Shown: positions 1 through 9,360, numbered from the stretch's first letter. The stretch is DNA of 64,000 bases from an uncultured Lachnospiraceae bacterium (GCA_945913255.1 CAMEDC010000002.1:1-64000); one strand, 5' to 3'. Notes: a model not told the origin generated them from the letters alone. Made by a program: numbers and translations.

Positions 1-495
1 TTCCTTTGTATTAAGCTCTTACGGTCAGATAAATAATCCAGTACAATCCTGACATCCCCTTCATACAGTTCCCGTACTTCCCTTTTCAGAAACCGCATGT
101 CAAATACATGCATCCTGTTTTGATCCAGGTATTGCTCTGCAGCCTCATGTACCGGATAATCCAGCAATTCCCGGACTGACATCGCTGCCCTCCAGAGTTC
201 TTCCCCCAGTTCAACACCACGCTGATGACAGGGTAAATCCCCTGTCCGTCCCTCGATTTATACTGGCTGCGATAGGCTGCTCCGTCATATCCTGCACACC
301 GTAAGGGCATCTTTCTATCCACGCTGCTCTGGTTTTCCAGATTATACAGCGCATGCACCTTTCCTTCTGCGATTTCATACATGCTGAAATCGCGAAACTG
401 GTTGTGCACTTCCCCACCCTTACCCTCGTAAATACTTTCTGTGGGTCCCGGCATTTTGTAAAAGTTGAATCTGTGGCGAAACGCCTGAAAAGCAC
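1..495 (-). pseudogene. Rpn-family recombination-promoting nuclease/transposase remnant, cut by window edge
   Basis: The minus strand encodes a PD-(D/E)XK Rpn-family protein in broken pieces. One frame carries GEVHNQFRDFSMYEIA, LENQSSVDRKMPLRC and YPVISVVLNWGK. The next frame continues it with AMSVRELLDYPVHEA and HVFDMRFLKREVRELYEGD, running off the left edge. The switch falls near 195-205, in a short A run after NWGK; one extra A would restore NWGKELWRAAMSVREL. The N-terminal third is not readable as one frame (pieces lie in ORFs 211-495 and 420-626), so there is probably more damage upstream. Family members promote RecA-independent recombination and are often scattered as decayed copies. 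Family assignment comes from remembered motif patterns. Confidence 0.72.
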
Positions 496-650
496 TTTGA
501 TTTGCAGATGTTATGAAGTGCGATAGGATTCTGTTCTCTCTTACGTATTGAATATATCATATCGGCAAAGTATACGCAAGCATTTTCCTGATATTTATTT
601 TCGTCTAATAAAAAGGTAAATTCCACATTAGGATGAATTCAGTCTTACAC

Positions 651-794
651 TCACTCTGGTTTCAGCGTATCCGCTACTACAAGTACCGAACCTGCAATCA
701 TGACTGCTAATGCTACCAAATACATTTCTGACAGCTTTTCCCGCAAAAATACAAAAGAGAGAAATGCAAACAGGATTGCTTTGATGTTTTTCAT
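651..794 (-). pseudogene. 47-residue C-terminal fragment of an EamA/DMT-family transporter
   Basis: A short open frame absent from the ORF track encodes 47 residues beginning MKNIKAILFAFLSF and containing VFLREKLSEMYLVALAVM and a second hydrophobic stretch ending VLVVADTLKPE. The pattern of two helices with FLREKLS between them matches the last hairpin of EamA/DMT permeases, whose full length is about 300 residues. Its ATG overlaps the stop of the upstream 827-residue gene as ATGA, so it could be translated by coupling. A two-helix fragment is unlikely to transport alone, so it is called a remnant; a genuine microprotein is possible. Confidence 0.5.
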
Positions 795-3274
795 TGGCTC
801 TCTATCTCCCATTTCGTCTCAATACTGTGAAGCATTGTCGTGTTCTGCCAGCCGCCCGTTCCCGGCGTTCCCGTATGCCAGATTAAAATTCCTCCCTCCG
901 GATTTTCCGATACCTCCGTTTCCAACCGCACCTCATGTGCATAGCCTTTTTCCATCTGGCAAACAGGCTGAGGCGTATCACATACAGCCGTAGCAGTCAG
1001 CATTTTTCCTTCCAATCTGACAGTCACGCGACAACCGGTGAGATAACAGGAAACCATCTGCAGTGCGGTCAGATAACTGCTCTTTCCATCTCTGTATTCT
1101 ACCAGCGCCATTGCCACCGCATCGGACGCTTCCTTCACGCGGATTACCCGCAGGGCATATCCTGTCAGTTTCTCTGTATCAAACTTGATTCCAAAATCCA
1201 TGTACTGTCCTGCGCTGCCAAACCCCTGTCCCGCCGTCTTTGCAGGGTCAACCTTAACCGTCAGGCTCATATCACCATACTGTTTAGAGACGGGAGTAAA
1301 CCGAATTCTGGCTCCCTGGGTATTCTGATAGAACCCCACACCCTTACTTCCGTTGCCCGTCTCCCCGTATTTCCAGGCAGGAATACTGCTGTCCATTTCC
1401 CAACTTCCAAAGGTGGACGAGTTAATCTCTATATCGGCCGGTCTCGCACAATCCAAAGTCCAGCTTCCCCTTCTTAATTCCGGTTGATTTTCATCCGGCA
1501 GTTCAGAGAAATCTGTAAATAAATGCTTCTCATCCACTTCACTTTTCTCCACAGGAAAAGATGTGACAACCTCTTTGGCAGTTCCCGGCAAACCTCCCGA
1601 AAGACTGGGAATGATGACTGCCTTTACGTATTTTCCGATATCAGCCGCTGTCAGACGATAGCTGCGAAGCGGGATACCCCTTTTGGTCACTGCACAGAGT
1701 ACAGCCCCCTCTCCTGCTGCGGTATCACACCTGTACCAGGAAATTTCCGACGCATCAGTGCGTTCTTTTGAAGACAAGTCATAGGAAAGCGTCACACATC
1801 CTGGTTTCCTTACCACTACCGGTTCTCCCAACAGTTCCGGTGCAGGCAACCGGCAAGGTTCCACGAAAATGGCAGCCGCAGCCTCAAGACCGCTCTCCGT
1901 ACAGGCATGAACCACAACCTGTTTCACCTTATCACTGTGGTTGCTGCCTGCAATCCGACAGGAACACTCCGTCTCCTGAATCAGTTCTGCATAAACCGCG
2001 TCTTCTTTCTCCAATCGGAAGTCAGCCTTCTCCCGACATTCTTCCCCGGAAAAGAGGAATACCTTCGCGGTCACATGAACAATTTCCTCTCCGGAGACGA
2101 TTCTTTCCCTATCTGTCTGCAGCTGCATAAAAGTTGGAATCTGCATCTTCCCGGCTTTTTTCGAAATTTCCGGCTCTCCCAAAGGATTCCAACCCTCACT
2201 GCCACCCAGCAGATTTTCGATATTGATATATCTCCTGTCTTCATATGCAAAGACATATGCCTCCAGTGCTTTCTTACCCTGAAGCTGTACCGTTTCTTCG
2301 CTGTCACCGCCTCCGAGCGTGACCGGCTTCCCGTTTTGGACAACCCCGTATTGATAACATTTTAGAGAGGGTAAGGGATATTTCGTCCAGCCAAGTTTCA
2401 CAGGCACGCTTCGCTCCGTCTCATAGCAACAATCAATCAGTGCAACCGGACCACCCTCCTTGGTGAGATACTGTTCTGCCTCCGTTCCCATAGCCTTAAT
2501 CCTGCTATGGAAAATACAGTCAATAAACACAACTCCCGTTCCTGTTGCCTGATAAATGGGCCGATTCCCGTAAAAATCAAAATCGCAGCCCACATACACT
2601 GCATTTCCGTTTAAAGCATCATCTGTACTCTCAAAATGACAATTTCGGTATAATGCGCGCTTTGCCCCACAGACAGGCGCCAGATTCAACCGGCTCACGA
2701 AACGGCAATTGTCGGCACAGAGTTTTTCTCCTTCCTGAAAGGCAAGCTGTGCCTGGGTAATGGCTTCGGTTCTCTTTGCCTGATTCAGCGCCGGATTCAA
2801 CGGATAGACCAAATCTACACAACAATAGTTTCCCAGCGTCAGATTGGCAAGGAGCAATTCCTCCACTCGAAAACAGAACAAGGTATAATTTCCGTTGCAG
2901 GCATGGGACTGCCCTCTGTTACCTGCAATCACTATGTTCTCCGGCTTTTCGGATAATCCCACGATTTTTAAAGCCCTGCAGTTTACATGCATGCCGAAAG
3001 GAACCCGATCCCCTTCTTTTTTCTGCATGGTATCCGTTGCCAGAGGATCATCAATCCAATAGACATTTGGAACAATGTACACGACAGTGGGCTTTTCCGG
3101 ACTTCCTTCCGATAGTTCACAACCGGCAAAAGCCTCCCGAATATCACAGTAGACATGGGGATGCGCAGCCGCCTCCTCCCGGGAAAGACTGCCGTCCAGC
3201 AAAAGCGTGTGATCATTCAGTTCCCTGTATTCTCCGTTATATACAAAACCCTGTTCTTTCCAGATAATGTCCAA
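791..3274 (-). CDS. Pectinesterase-like right-handed beta-helix protein, cytoplasmic
   Basis: The protein has 827 residues and no signal peptide or membrane segment. Residues about 60-330 look like a right-handed beta-helix of the pectinesterase/pectate-lyase superfamily: YIVPNVYWIDDP, then stacked short strands such as NCHFESTDDALNGNAVYVGC and TGVVFIDCIF. The middle contains beta-rich Ig-like segments, and the C-terminal ~230 residues resemble a concanavalin-like carbohydrate-binding fold. The start is a TTG preceded by GGGAGGAACTAAGAG; no nearby in-frame ATG exists. Lachnospiraceae relatives are annotated as pectin methylesterase-like proteins, but the catalytic residues cannot be confirmed by eye. 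Without a secretion signal it would act on imported oligosaccharides. It stands alone among degraded genes. Confidence 0.7.
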   Translation of the reverse strand: MDIIWKEQGFVYNGEYRELNDHTLLLDGSLSREEAAAHPHVYCDIREAFAGCELSEGSPEKPTVVYIVPNVYWIDDPLATDTMQKKEGDRVPFGMHVNCRALKIVGLSEKPENIVIAGNRGQSHACNGNYTLFCFRVEELLLANLTLGNYCCVDLVYPLNPALNQAKRTEAITQAQLAFQEGEKLCADNCRFVSRLNLAPVCGAKRALYRNCHFESTDDALNGNAVYVGCDFDFYGNRPIYQATGTGVVFIDCIFHSRIKAMGTEAEQYLTKEGGPVALIDCCYETERSVPVKLGWTKYPLPSLKCYQYGVVQNGKPVTLGGGDSEETVQLQGKKALEAYVFAYEDRRYINIENLLGGSEGWNPLGEPEISKKAGKMQIPTFMQLQTDRERIVSGEEIVHVTAKVFLFSGEECREKADFRLEKEDAVYAELIQETECSCRIAGSNHSDKVKQVVVHACTESGLEAAAAIFVEPCRLPAPELLGEPVVVRKPGCVTLSYDLSSKERTDASEISWYRCDTAAGEGAVLCAVTKRGIPLRSYRLTAADIGKYVKAVIIPSLSGGLPGTAKEVVTSFPVEKSEVDEKHLFTDFSELPDENQPELRRGSWTLDCARPADIEINSSTFGSWEMDSSIPAWKYGETGNGSKGVGFYQNTQGARIRFTPVSKQYGDMSLTVKVDPAKTAGQGFGSAGQYMDFGIKFDTEKLTGYALRVIRVKEASDAVAMALVEYRDGKSSYLTALQMVSCYLTGCRVTVRLEGKMLTATAVCDTPQPVCQMEKGYAHEVRLETEVSENPEGGILIWHTGTPGTGGWQNTTMLHSIETKWEIESQ

Positions 3275-3300
3275 CTCTTAGTTCCTCCCTGTTTTTTATG

Positions 3301-3402
3301 CTATAATAACGTGGGATATATCATATCCTGTCTGGTTTCCTGTTCGGGAACACCACTGCCTAAAAGTTCAGCAACAGACACCTCAAGCATTTCTGCATCC
3401 GG
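3301..3402 (-). pseudogene. Possible tail of an XRE-family regulator (remnant)
   Basis: One minus-strand frame reads PDAEMLEVSVAELLGSG, then EQETRQDMIYPTLL and a stop. The first part matches the final helix of an XRE (HTH_3) DNA-binding domain, normally of the type PDVSLLPALAEVLGVSVAELL. No helix-turn-helix precedes it in frame, and the overlapping 77-residue ORF in the track is a different frame. It is called a remnant at low confidence; the match rests on one short motif. Confidence 0.35.
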
Positions 3403-3844
3403 CACAAATGTACATTTCCAAGCATATGATTGCCCTCCTTGTTTTTGATGGCTTCATCATACAATGGAGCAGATTGTAACTGCAAGCAACGCAAGTTAAC
3501 ATTTGCCAGGCACACCACACACTTATATGTATTGCACCTATCCGATTCGCTGAAATATTCCATTCCCACAACTTGGTATTTGTTGTTTTTCATATGTAGT
3601 GACAGGGAATTCCCTACGAATGAAATTTCATTTTTACTATTTATATCCGTAGTGCCATGGTATTTTCTTTGAGCTCAGTCAATTCTTATTTTTGATACCC
3701 ATTATATAGTACATAAATTATTTTCACAACAGCCTTTTAAGTTAGTTTCGCACCCTTATGCACCCAGACTCGCTGGAAATCTACCACGAAAAAAGTGCCT
3801 TACCTGGACTACCTCAAATCAAGATAAAGCACTCGAATTATAGC
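3403..3844. other. Intergenic stretch without a recognisable gene
   Basis: About 440 bases between the XRE trace and the palindrome. The ORFs listed here (77, 62 and 80 residues) are Cys-rich or low-complexity readings with no ribosome binding site and no recognisable domain. Part may be further debris of the XRE gene, since a shifted frame gives LEMYICAGCR, reminiscent of zinc-ribbon tails on some such regulators. Confidence 0.5.
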
Positions 3845-3882
3845 GCGAACGCTCACCTCAATTCCGCGAGGTGCATGTTCGC
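3845..3882. repeat. 38-bp two-step palindrome
   Basis: GCGAAC, a 3-base bulge, CACCTC, an 8-base loop, GAGGTG, a 3-base bulge, GTTCGC. Both arms are perfect and the bulges sit opposite each other. There is no T run, so it is not an obvious terminator. It lies about 50 bases from the prfA terminator and away from any gene start. It could be a REP-like element, a regulator site or a structural RNA trace. Confidence 0.6.
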
Positions 3883-3926
3883 ACCTTTCGCTCCATCCCG
3901 GTGTCGTTTGCATTCTTACAGAATAA

Positions 3927-3977
3927 AAAGAAGAGCCAGAATCTCTTGCAAGCAAGATTCTGACTCTCCATTTTTAT
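3927..3977 (-). terminator. Terminator after prfA
   Basis: AGAGCCAGAATCT and AGATTCTGACTCT form a long stem around a short loop. A T-rich tract follows in both directions (TTCTTTTTATTC on the minus side, ATTTTTATTAT on the plus side). It lies just beyond the prfA stop and closes the rpmE-prfA gene group. Confidence 0.8.
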
Positions 3978-3991
3978 TATGCACTCATAGC

Positions 3992-5065
3992 TCATTCATT
4001 CATTTTAGCTAATTTCGCCGCCTGGTCGGCTGCAATACAAGCGTCGATAATTTCTTCAATGTCGCCGTTCATAACCTTATCCAGCTTGTAGATGGTCAGA
4101 CCGATACGGTGGTCGGTGACACGGCCCTGGGGAAAATTGTAGGTACGGATTTTCTCGGAGCGGTCTCCCGTACCAATCTGGCTTCTTCGCATCTCTGCCT
4201 CTGCGTCATGTCTCTGCTGCTGCTCGATATCGTACAGCTTTGCCTTCAGCAAGGCAAACGCCTTTGCCTTATTCTGAATCTGGGACTTTTCTGTCTGGCT
4301 GTAAACCACAATTCCTGTGGGATAGTGAGTCAGACGAACCGCAGAGTCGGTGGTATTGACGCACTGTCCGCCGTTGCCGGACGCACGCATGACGTCGATA
4401 CGGATGTCCTTTTCATCAATCACAATATCAATATCCTCATCCACCTCGGGCATTACCGCCACACTGATGGTAGAGGTATGGATTCGTCCGCCGCTCTCTG
4501 TTTCGGGAACACGCTGTACGCGATGCACGCCGCTCTCGTACTTCATCTTGGAGTAAGCGCCCTGTCCGGTAATCATGAATTGTACTTCCTTCATACCACC
4601 GATGCCGATTTCATCCACATTCAGCGTTTCTACCTTCCAGCGCTGACTCTCCGCATAATGCACATACATGCGGTAAATCTCGGCAGCAAAGAGAGCCGCC
4701 TCATCTCCGCCCGCACCGGCGCGGATTTCCACGATAACATTCTTGTCATCGTTGGGATCCTTGGGCAGAAGCAGAATCTTCATCTCCTGCTCCAGTTCTT
4801 CCACGCGCTTCTTGCTGTCGTTAAGCGTTTCCTTAATCATCTCGCGCATTTCTTCATCGCTTTCCTCTTCCAGCATTGCCAGAGAGTCATCGATATCCTG
4901 TTTGCACTTTTTATATTCTGTATAAGCTTCCACAATGGGAGTCAAATCACTCTGCTCCTTCATCAGCTTGCGGAAGCGCTCCTGGTTGTTGGTCACCGTG
5001 GGCTCATGCAGTTCACCCATGATTTCCTCAAACCGAATTAACAAATCTTCCAACTTATCAAACAT
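3992..5065 (-). CDS. prfA: Peptide chain release factor 1
   Basis: RF1 recognises UAA and UAG stop codons in the ribosomal A site and triggers hydrolysis of peptidyl-tRNA. The 357-residue length is typical. The GGQ catalytic loop is present in [19 protein letters not shown], with the preceding [16 protein letters not shown] segment characteristic of class I factors. The N-terminal coiled region and the C-terminal [18 protein letters not shown] signature are intact. The gene follows prmC after 31 bases, and PrmC methylates the Gln of the GGQ motif, so enzyme and substrate are encoded side by side. It is the last gene of its cluster, followed by a strong terminator. Confidence 0.97.
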   Translation of the reverse strand: MFDKLEDLLIRFEEIMGELHEPTVTNNQERFRKLMKEQSDLTPIVEAYTEYKKCKQDIDDSLAMLEEESDEEMREMIKETLNDSKKRVEELEQEMKILLLPKDPNDDKNVIVEIRAGAGGDEAALFAAEIYRMYVHYAESQRWKVETLNVDEIGIGGMKEVQFMITGQGAYSKMKYESGVHRVQRVPETESGGRIHTSTISVAVMPEVDEDIDIVIDEKDIRIDVMRASGNGGQCVNTTDSAVRLTHYPTGIVVYSQTEKSQIQNKAKAFALLKAKLYDIEQQQRHDAEAEMRRSQIGTGDRSEKIRTYNFPQGRVTDHRIGLTIYKLDKVMNGDIEEIIDACIAADQAAKLAKMNE

Positions 5066-5096
5066 AGTTTTACCTTTCCTTCACTCATCAATTTCG

Positions 5097-5984
5097 TTAA
5101 ACAGTAACTCCGAATCCCAGGGTTCCCGACACTATTCTGTCAAGGCCGGCATAATCCTTTTTCACGCATACCTCCAGATAGCCCGCCTGCTCCATCAGCG
5201 TCTTTACAGCTTCCCCCTGGTCATATCCTATTTCAAAGAACAGCATACCGCCCTTTTTTAAGTATCTGACACTGTCCTCAATAATCCTTCTATAAAATTT
5301 CAGTCCGTCCGCGCTTCCGTCCAGCGCCTGCCTGGGCTCGTGTTCCCGTACCTCCGGCATCAGCGTCTCAATCACATCCGTGCAGATATAAGGCGGATTG
5401 GACACAATCATATCAAACTGCCCTTCCACCTTCTCAAAGAGGTTACTCTGTACAAACATAGCCGGGCAGCCATCACCTGCCTGCTCTATCTCTCCGGTTT
5501 CCTTTTTTATCAGCAGCCGTTTGGCATTTTTCTCTGCCACCCGCAGCGCCTCCTCGGAAATATCAGCTCCCACACCGGTACAGTCATTGGAATAACGAAG
5601 CAGACTGATTAAAATGCAGCCGGAGCCGGTACACATATCCAGCACATGCATTCCATCGTGCAACTCCTGGAGCGCCTCTTCCACCAGAATTTCCGTATCC
5701 TGCCGGGGAATCAGCACATGCTCATTCACCTCAAACTCCAGTCCCATGAAATCCTGCGTTCCTGTCAGATGCTGCAATGGAATTCGTTTCACTCGCTTTT
5801 CTGTCAGTCGGCGATAAGCGGATGCCTCCTCTGCTGTCACAGGTCTGTCGCCGTGCACCAGAAGGGTATTCCTGTCCGTTCCGCAGACAAATTCCAGAAG
5901 CAGTCTGGCGTCCAGCTCTGCCTCCTCTATTCCTGCTGCCGCTAAGGCTCCTTTTCCCTCTTCATAGATTTCTCTGTAAGTCAT
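5097..5984 (-). CDS. prmC: Peptide chain release factor N5-glutamine methyltransferase
   Basis: PrmC uses S-adenosylmethionine to methylate the glutamine in the GGQ loop of release factors. The 295-residue protein has the N-terminal helical domain (about 1-80), the SAM-binding segment VLDMCTGSGCILISLL, and the catalytic NPPY motif in IVSNPPYICTDVIETL. ALDGSADGLKFYRRI and GGMLFFEIGYDQG are also family signatures. Its start overlaps the end of the upstream DUF1385 gene by four bases (ATGA), which implies translational coupling, and prfA lies directly downstream. Confidence 0.96.
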   Translation of the reverse strand: MTYREIYEEGKGALAAAGIEEAELDARLLLEFVCGTDRNTLLVHGDRPVTAEEASAYRRLTEKRVKRIPLQHLTGTQDFMGLEFEVNEHVLIPRQDTEILVEEALQELHDGMHVLDMCTGSGCILISLLRYSNDCTGVGADISEEALRVAEKNAKRLLIKKETGEIEQAGDGCPAMFVQSNLFEKVEGQFDMIVSNPPYICTDVIETLMPEVREHEPRQALDGSADGLKFYRRIIEDSVRYLKKGGMLFFEIGYDQGEAVKTLMEQAGYLEVCVKKDYAGLDRIVSGTLGFGVTV

Positions 5985-7033
5985 TTGTCATCCGCAGCCT
6001 CATCCTGCCCGAAGTCTGAAGCTGTCTCTTCCTGCATTCCTGCCGATGCTTCTTCCTCAGTATCCCCATCCATCCAGGATTCGTCAACCTCATATCCGAA
6101 ATTATCGTAGAGATATTTCTTCCAGTCAAAAACTGCTTCCACTGCGGCAATCGCCACTTCCACCATACCCTTGTCGGGCTCCTTGGTGGTCATTCTTTGA
6201 ATCAGCATACCGGGAGCAGAAATGATGCGTACGAAAATATTGTCACTTCTGCCCGCAAGCCGGATAATCTCATAAGAAATTCCCGCAATGACAGGCATCA
6301 GTAAAATGCGCAGCACAACCTTCTGTATCGGATTATCCACACGGATAAAGAAAAACAGAATAATGCTGACAAACAATACAAAGAAAATAAAACTGGTTCC
6401 GCATCTCTTGTGCAGTCTGGAACTTCTCATCACATTATGCACTGTCAGAGGACGTCCCTTCTCAATACAGTTAATGCATTTATGTTCAGCGCCGTGATAG
6501 CGGTACAGGCGCCTGATATCCTTCATGGCACTGATGCCCCACACATACAGAAGGAAAATCAAAATTCTAAGTACTCCCTCTATAATTGCCATCAGGGATT
6601 CGTTACGGATAAATCCTCCCATCAGAGATGCCAGATAATAAGGCAGCACTACAAAAATACCTACAGCAAGCACTATCGATACAATAGTAATCAGCGTTGT
6701 CATCAGCTTTTCACCGTTACCACCGCTTACTTTATCCGCCGCTTTATCCAGTTTCCCCTCTTCTTCATCATCCTCATAGAAAGAAGCCGAATAATTGAGA
6801 CACTTCATTCCAAGTACAAGGGAATCTATAAAGTTAAAAATACCTCTGATGAATGGCAGTTCTTTCAGTTTGCTTCCGTGTAAAAGTCCCTGGTAATTCT
6901 CCAGTTCCACGGCGATTTCACCGTTCGGCTTCCGCACCGCCACTGCATATTTCTCCTGATTCTTCATCATAATCCCTTCCAGCACGGCCTGTCCGCCGAT
7001 ACCGGAATAACGGTTGCATTTCTTTTTCGCCAT
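5981..7033 (-). CDS. DUF1385 multi-pass membrane protein
   Basis: The protein begins GIGGQAVLEGIMMKN and carries the DUF1385 core with YHGAEHKCINCIEKG and SRLHKRCGTSFIFFV, a His/Cys-rich stretch that could bind metal. There are four to five hydrophobic segments between residues about 110 and 280, and an acidic, Glu-rich tail. The start is set at the second ATG (MAKKKCNRYS) because GCGAGGAGTAGTT precedes it. DUF1385 genes commonly sit between rpmE and prmC/prfA in Clostridia, as here. Biochemical function is unknown; a link to ribosome or release-factor biology is only a neighbourhood argument. Confidence 0.9.
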   Translation of the reverse strand: MAKKKCNRYSGIGGQAVLEGIMMKNQEKYAVAVRKPNGEIAVELENYQGLLHGSKLKELPFIRGIFNFIDSLVLGMKCLNYSASFYEDDEEEGKLDKAADKVSGGNGEKLMTTLITIVSIVLAVGIFVVLPYYLASLMGGFIRNESLMAIIEGVLRILIFLLYVWGISAMKDIRRLYRYHGAEHKCINCIEKGRPLTVHNVMRSSRLHKRCGTSFIFFVLFVSIILFFFIRVDNPIQKVVLRILLMPVIAGISYEIIRLAGRSDNIFVRIISAPGMLIQRMTTKEPDKGMVEVAIAAVEAVFDWKKYLYDNFGYEVDESWMDGDTEEEASAGMQEETASDFGQDEAADDK

Positions 7034-7070
7034 AACTACTCCTCGCAAAACTAAACTTCTTTATAAGAAC

Positions 7071-7103
7071 AAAAGGTTGAGATACCAGCACCTCAACCTT
7101 TTT
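7071..7103 (-). terminator. Hairpin between rpmE and the DUF1385 gene
   Basis: AAAAGGTTGAG and CTCAACCTTTT pair around an ATACCAGCAC loop. The T run is better on the plus side; on the minus side it is followed by TTTTGTTC. It probably ends or attenuates rpmE transcription and sets a higher ratio of rpmE to downstream genes. Confidence 0.7.
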
Positions 7104-7112
7104 TTGCGATTC

Positions 7113-7313
7113 TTATTTAACGCCGTATTTCTTGTTGAACTTCTCAATACGTCCATCGGCTCTTGCTGTCTTCTGCTGGCCGGTGTAGAATGAATGGCAC
7201 TTGGAGCAAACTTCTACGTGAATCTCAGGCTTTGTGGAGCCGGTCACGAAAGTATTGCCGCAGTTGCAGGTTACAGTTGCCTGATAGTACTGGGGATGGA
7301 TTCCTTCTTTCAT
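7113..7313 (-). CDS. rpmE: Ribosomal protein bL31, zinc-binding type
   Basis: L31 sits at the central protuberance and bridges the ribosomal subunits. The 66-residue product starts [20 protein letters not shown] and includes [22 protein letters not shown]. The CxC and CxxC pairs are the zinc-binding type of L31, as opposed to the zinc-free paralogue made in zinc starvation. The ATG at 7313 is preferred over the upstream GTG because GAGGTG lies at suitable distance. A consensus-like promoter lies about 80 bases upstream. Confidence 0.96.
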   Translation of the reverse strand: MKEGIHPQYYQATVTCNCGNTFVTGSTKPEIHVEVCSKCHSFYTGQQKTARADGRIEKFNKKYGVK

Positions 7314-7393
7314 CTCTTTCACCTCTCTATGATAATTACAGTATATTTGTTGTTCTCATCCGCACTGCTTATGGAACCACAAACAGCGGTATT

Positions 7394-7422
7394 ATTGTAA
7401 CATAAGGCTTATGCACTTGCAA
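7394..7422 (-). promoter_or_regulatory. Promoter of rpmE
   Basis: TTGCAA (-35), a 17-base spacer and TACAAT (-10) on the minus strand, placed so that the transcript begins about 75 bases before the rpmE start. Confidence 0.65.
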
Positions 7423-7461
7423 GTCCTATTTTTAAGAAATTGAGGTAAATTTGACAAAATT

Positions 7462-9054
7462 TTATATGAACCGGTTCTTCTTGACCATCTGCACAAACTC
7501 AAAGTTATTTCTGGTTCTTGCAAACATGTCCAGAATACGATCCGCAGCTTCATCGGGTTTCAGTCCGTTCAGTGCCTTACGCATAATGTTGATTGCCTCA
7601 AGTTCTTCGGGATTCAACAGCAGATCCTCTCTTCTCGTACCGGACTTTGCCAGATCGATCGCAGGGAAAATTCTCTTTTCGGACAACTTTCTGTCCAAAA
7701 TCATTTCCATGTTGCCGGTTCCCTTGAATTCCTCATAAACCACATCATCCATCTTACTTCCGGTATCCACCAGTGCCGTTGCAAGAATCGTCAGGCTTCC
7801 GCCTTCACGCATATTTCTCGCAGCTCCGAAAAATCTCTTGGGCATGTGAAGGGCTGCCGGATCAAGGCCACCGGAAAGCGTACGTCCGCTGGGCGGCACT
7901 ACCAGGTTATAGGCTCTTGCCAGACGGGTTATGGAATCCAGCAGGATTACCACATCCTTTTTATGTTCTACCAGACGCTTTGCGCGTTCGATTGCCATCT
8001 CGGACACTCTCTTGTGATGCTCCGGCAGCTCATCGAAGGTGGAATAAATGACTTCTACATTATCCCCGATGATTGCTTCCTTGATGTCAGTCACTTCCTC
8101 AGGGCGCTCGTCAATCAGCAGAATCAGCATATGCATATGCGGATTGGTGCGAAGGATGGATTTTGCCACCTCCTTGAGCAGCGTAGTTTTTCCGGCTTTG
8201 GGCGGAGAAACAATCATGCCACGCTGTCCCTTACCGACAGGACTCACCAGATCCATGACTCTCATTGCCACGCTGCAGCCGGGCGTCTCTAACCGGATAC
8301 GCTCATCCGGGAAAATCGGTGTCATATCCTCAAACGCCTTGCGCTTTGTAGCTTCCTCCACGGTATATCCATTGATGGTTCGGATAAACAGCAGTGCACT
8401 AAATTTCTCCTGCTGCGTTTTAATTCTCTTATTTCCTTTCAGGATGTCGCCTGTCTTCAGCCCAAAGCGACGAATCTGGCTGGGTGCCACATAAACATCA
8501 TTTTCACCGGGCAGATAGTTTTCACAGCGGATAAACCCGTATCCATCAGGCATTACTTCCAGGATACCGCTTGCCTCTTCCCCACTGTCCAACTCCTTGG
8601 GATAGGTCTTCTCATCATATACTTCATTGTTTCGGTTCGGACGCATTGCTGCCGCATCCCCTCCGGAAATTGCCTGCCCTGCTGCCTGTGTCTGAACAGG
8701 AACCGCCTGTGCTGCTACCTGAGGCTGTGCGGGAGCTGGCTGCTGCACTCCCTCCGCTTTCGCGGGTGCTTCCGCACGGTATACGGTTTCATTTCGTACC
8801 GCGCCGCCTGCCCCTTCTGTACGCTGGGATACAAACGAACGGCGGGTATTTGTCATCGTTTTCTTAGGAGCCTGTGCTGCTGTATTTGTTTCCGCTGCCG
8901 CTTTCTCCTCCTCCAGCTTCTTAATTCTCTCATCTTCTGCCAGCATGGCTTCAACGAGTTCAGCCTTCTTCATGGTAGATGTACCTTTGAGCCCACGCAC
9001 TTTTGCAAGCTCCTTCAATTGTGCCAATGCCAGCGATTCATATTTCTCTCTCAT
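7462..9054 (-). CDS. rho: Transcription termination factor Rho
   Basis: Rho is a hexameric RNA helicase that ends transcription at C-rich sites. The 530-residue protein has the N-terminal SAP-like Rho_N helix bundle ([17 protein letters not shown]), a long Ala/Gln/Pro-rich linker of about 100 residues, the cold-shock-like RNA-binding domain ([18 protein letters not shown]), and the ATPase core with Walker [13 protein letters not shown], the [18 protein letters not shown] segment and the Q-loop region [12 protein letters not shown]. It is longer than the ~420-residue E. coli protein because of the linker, a feature common in Clostridia, where disordered Rho linkers can drive assembly. AGGAGG precedes the ATG. 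Confidence 0.97.
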   Translation of the reverse strand: MREKYESLALAQLKELAKVRGLKGTSTMKKAELVEAMLAEDERIKKLEEEKAAAETNTAAQAPKKTMTNTRRSFVSQRTEGAGGAVRNETVYRAEAPAKAEGVQQPAPAQPQVAAQAVPVQTQAAGQAISGGDAAAMRPNRNNEVYDEKTYPKELDSGEEASGILEVMPDGYGFIRCENYLPGENDVYVAPSQIRRFGLKTGDILKGNKRIKTQQEKFSALLFIRTINGYTVEEATKRKAFEDMTPIFPDERIRLETPGCSVAMRVMDLVSPVGKGQRGMIVSPPKAGKTTLLKEVAKSILRTNPHMHMLILLIDERPEEVTDIKEAIIGDNVEVIYSTFDELPEHHKRVSEMAIERAKRLVEHKKDVVILLDSITRLARAYNLVVPPSGRTLSGGLDPAALHMPKRFFGAARNMREGGSLTILATALVDTGSKMDDVVYEEFKGTGNMEMILDRKLSEKRIFPAIDLAKSGTRREDLLLNPEELEAINIMRKALNGLKPDEAADRILDMFARTRNNFEFVQMVKKNRFI

Positions 9055-9240
9055 AAATTCCTCCTACATAATAAATAATTGAAAGCAGCTTTGTCTTCCA
9101 TAGCAAAAAAATGGGGTTCTTAACAAGACTTGTACTCGACATGCTTCCTCGACTTCATGATTGACGTATCACTTATGGCAACATTATAATACAATTTTCC
9201 AAAAATAGAAAGTACTATTTTTGAAAGAAGGAAAAATCGC
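9055..9240. other. Divergent leader between rho and malic enzyme
   Basis: Holds the rho leader. On the minus strand TATTATAATG lies about 140 bases upstream of the rho start and may supply the -10 element; no good -35 is seen. rho genes are often autoregulated through long leaders, but no specific structure is proven here. Confidence 0.35.
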
Positions 9241-9269
9241 TTGCGAACTGCTGCATTCTATTATATGAT
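9241..9269 (+). promoter_or_regulatory. Promoter of the malic enzyme gene
   Basis: TTGCGA, a 17-base spacer, and TATGAT on the plus strand. The leader would be about 85-90 bases long and contains the direct repeat at 9297-9334. The ORF in the track (from 9241) reads through this promoter and is therefore too long. Confidence 0.6.
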
Positions 9270-9296
9270 ACAGGTAGTTTCAGCAGGATACATCTG

Positions 9297-9334
9297 CCGG
9301 TGCAGACAGTATGATGTTACCGGTGCAGACAATA
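9297..9334 (+). promoter_or_regulatory. Direct repeat in the malic enzyme leader
   Basis: CCGGTGCAGACAGTA at 9297-9311 and CCGGTGCAGACAATA at 9320-9334, 14 of 15 bases identical, starts 23 bases apart (about two helical turns). Located between the promoter and the ribosome binding site, this is a good candidate for a regulator binding as two head-to-tail units. The regulator is unknown. Confidence 0.5.
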
Positions 9335-9360
9335 CTATATATAAGGAAAGAGGTACCGCA

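Noticed and set aside
3360-3593. 77-residue minus-strand ORF with several Cys
   Set aside because: No ribosome binding site; overlapping frames contain better, though weak, matches to a decayed XRE regulator.
3992-5041. 310-residue plus-strand ORF opposite prfA
   Set aside because: It is antisense to an unmistakable release factor gene, lacks a ribosome binding site and has no domain.
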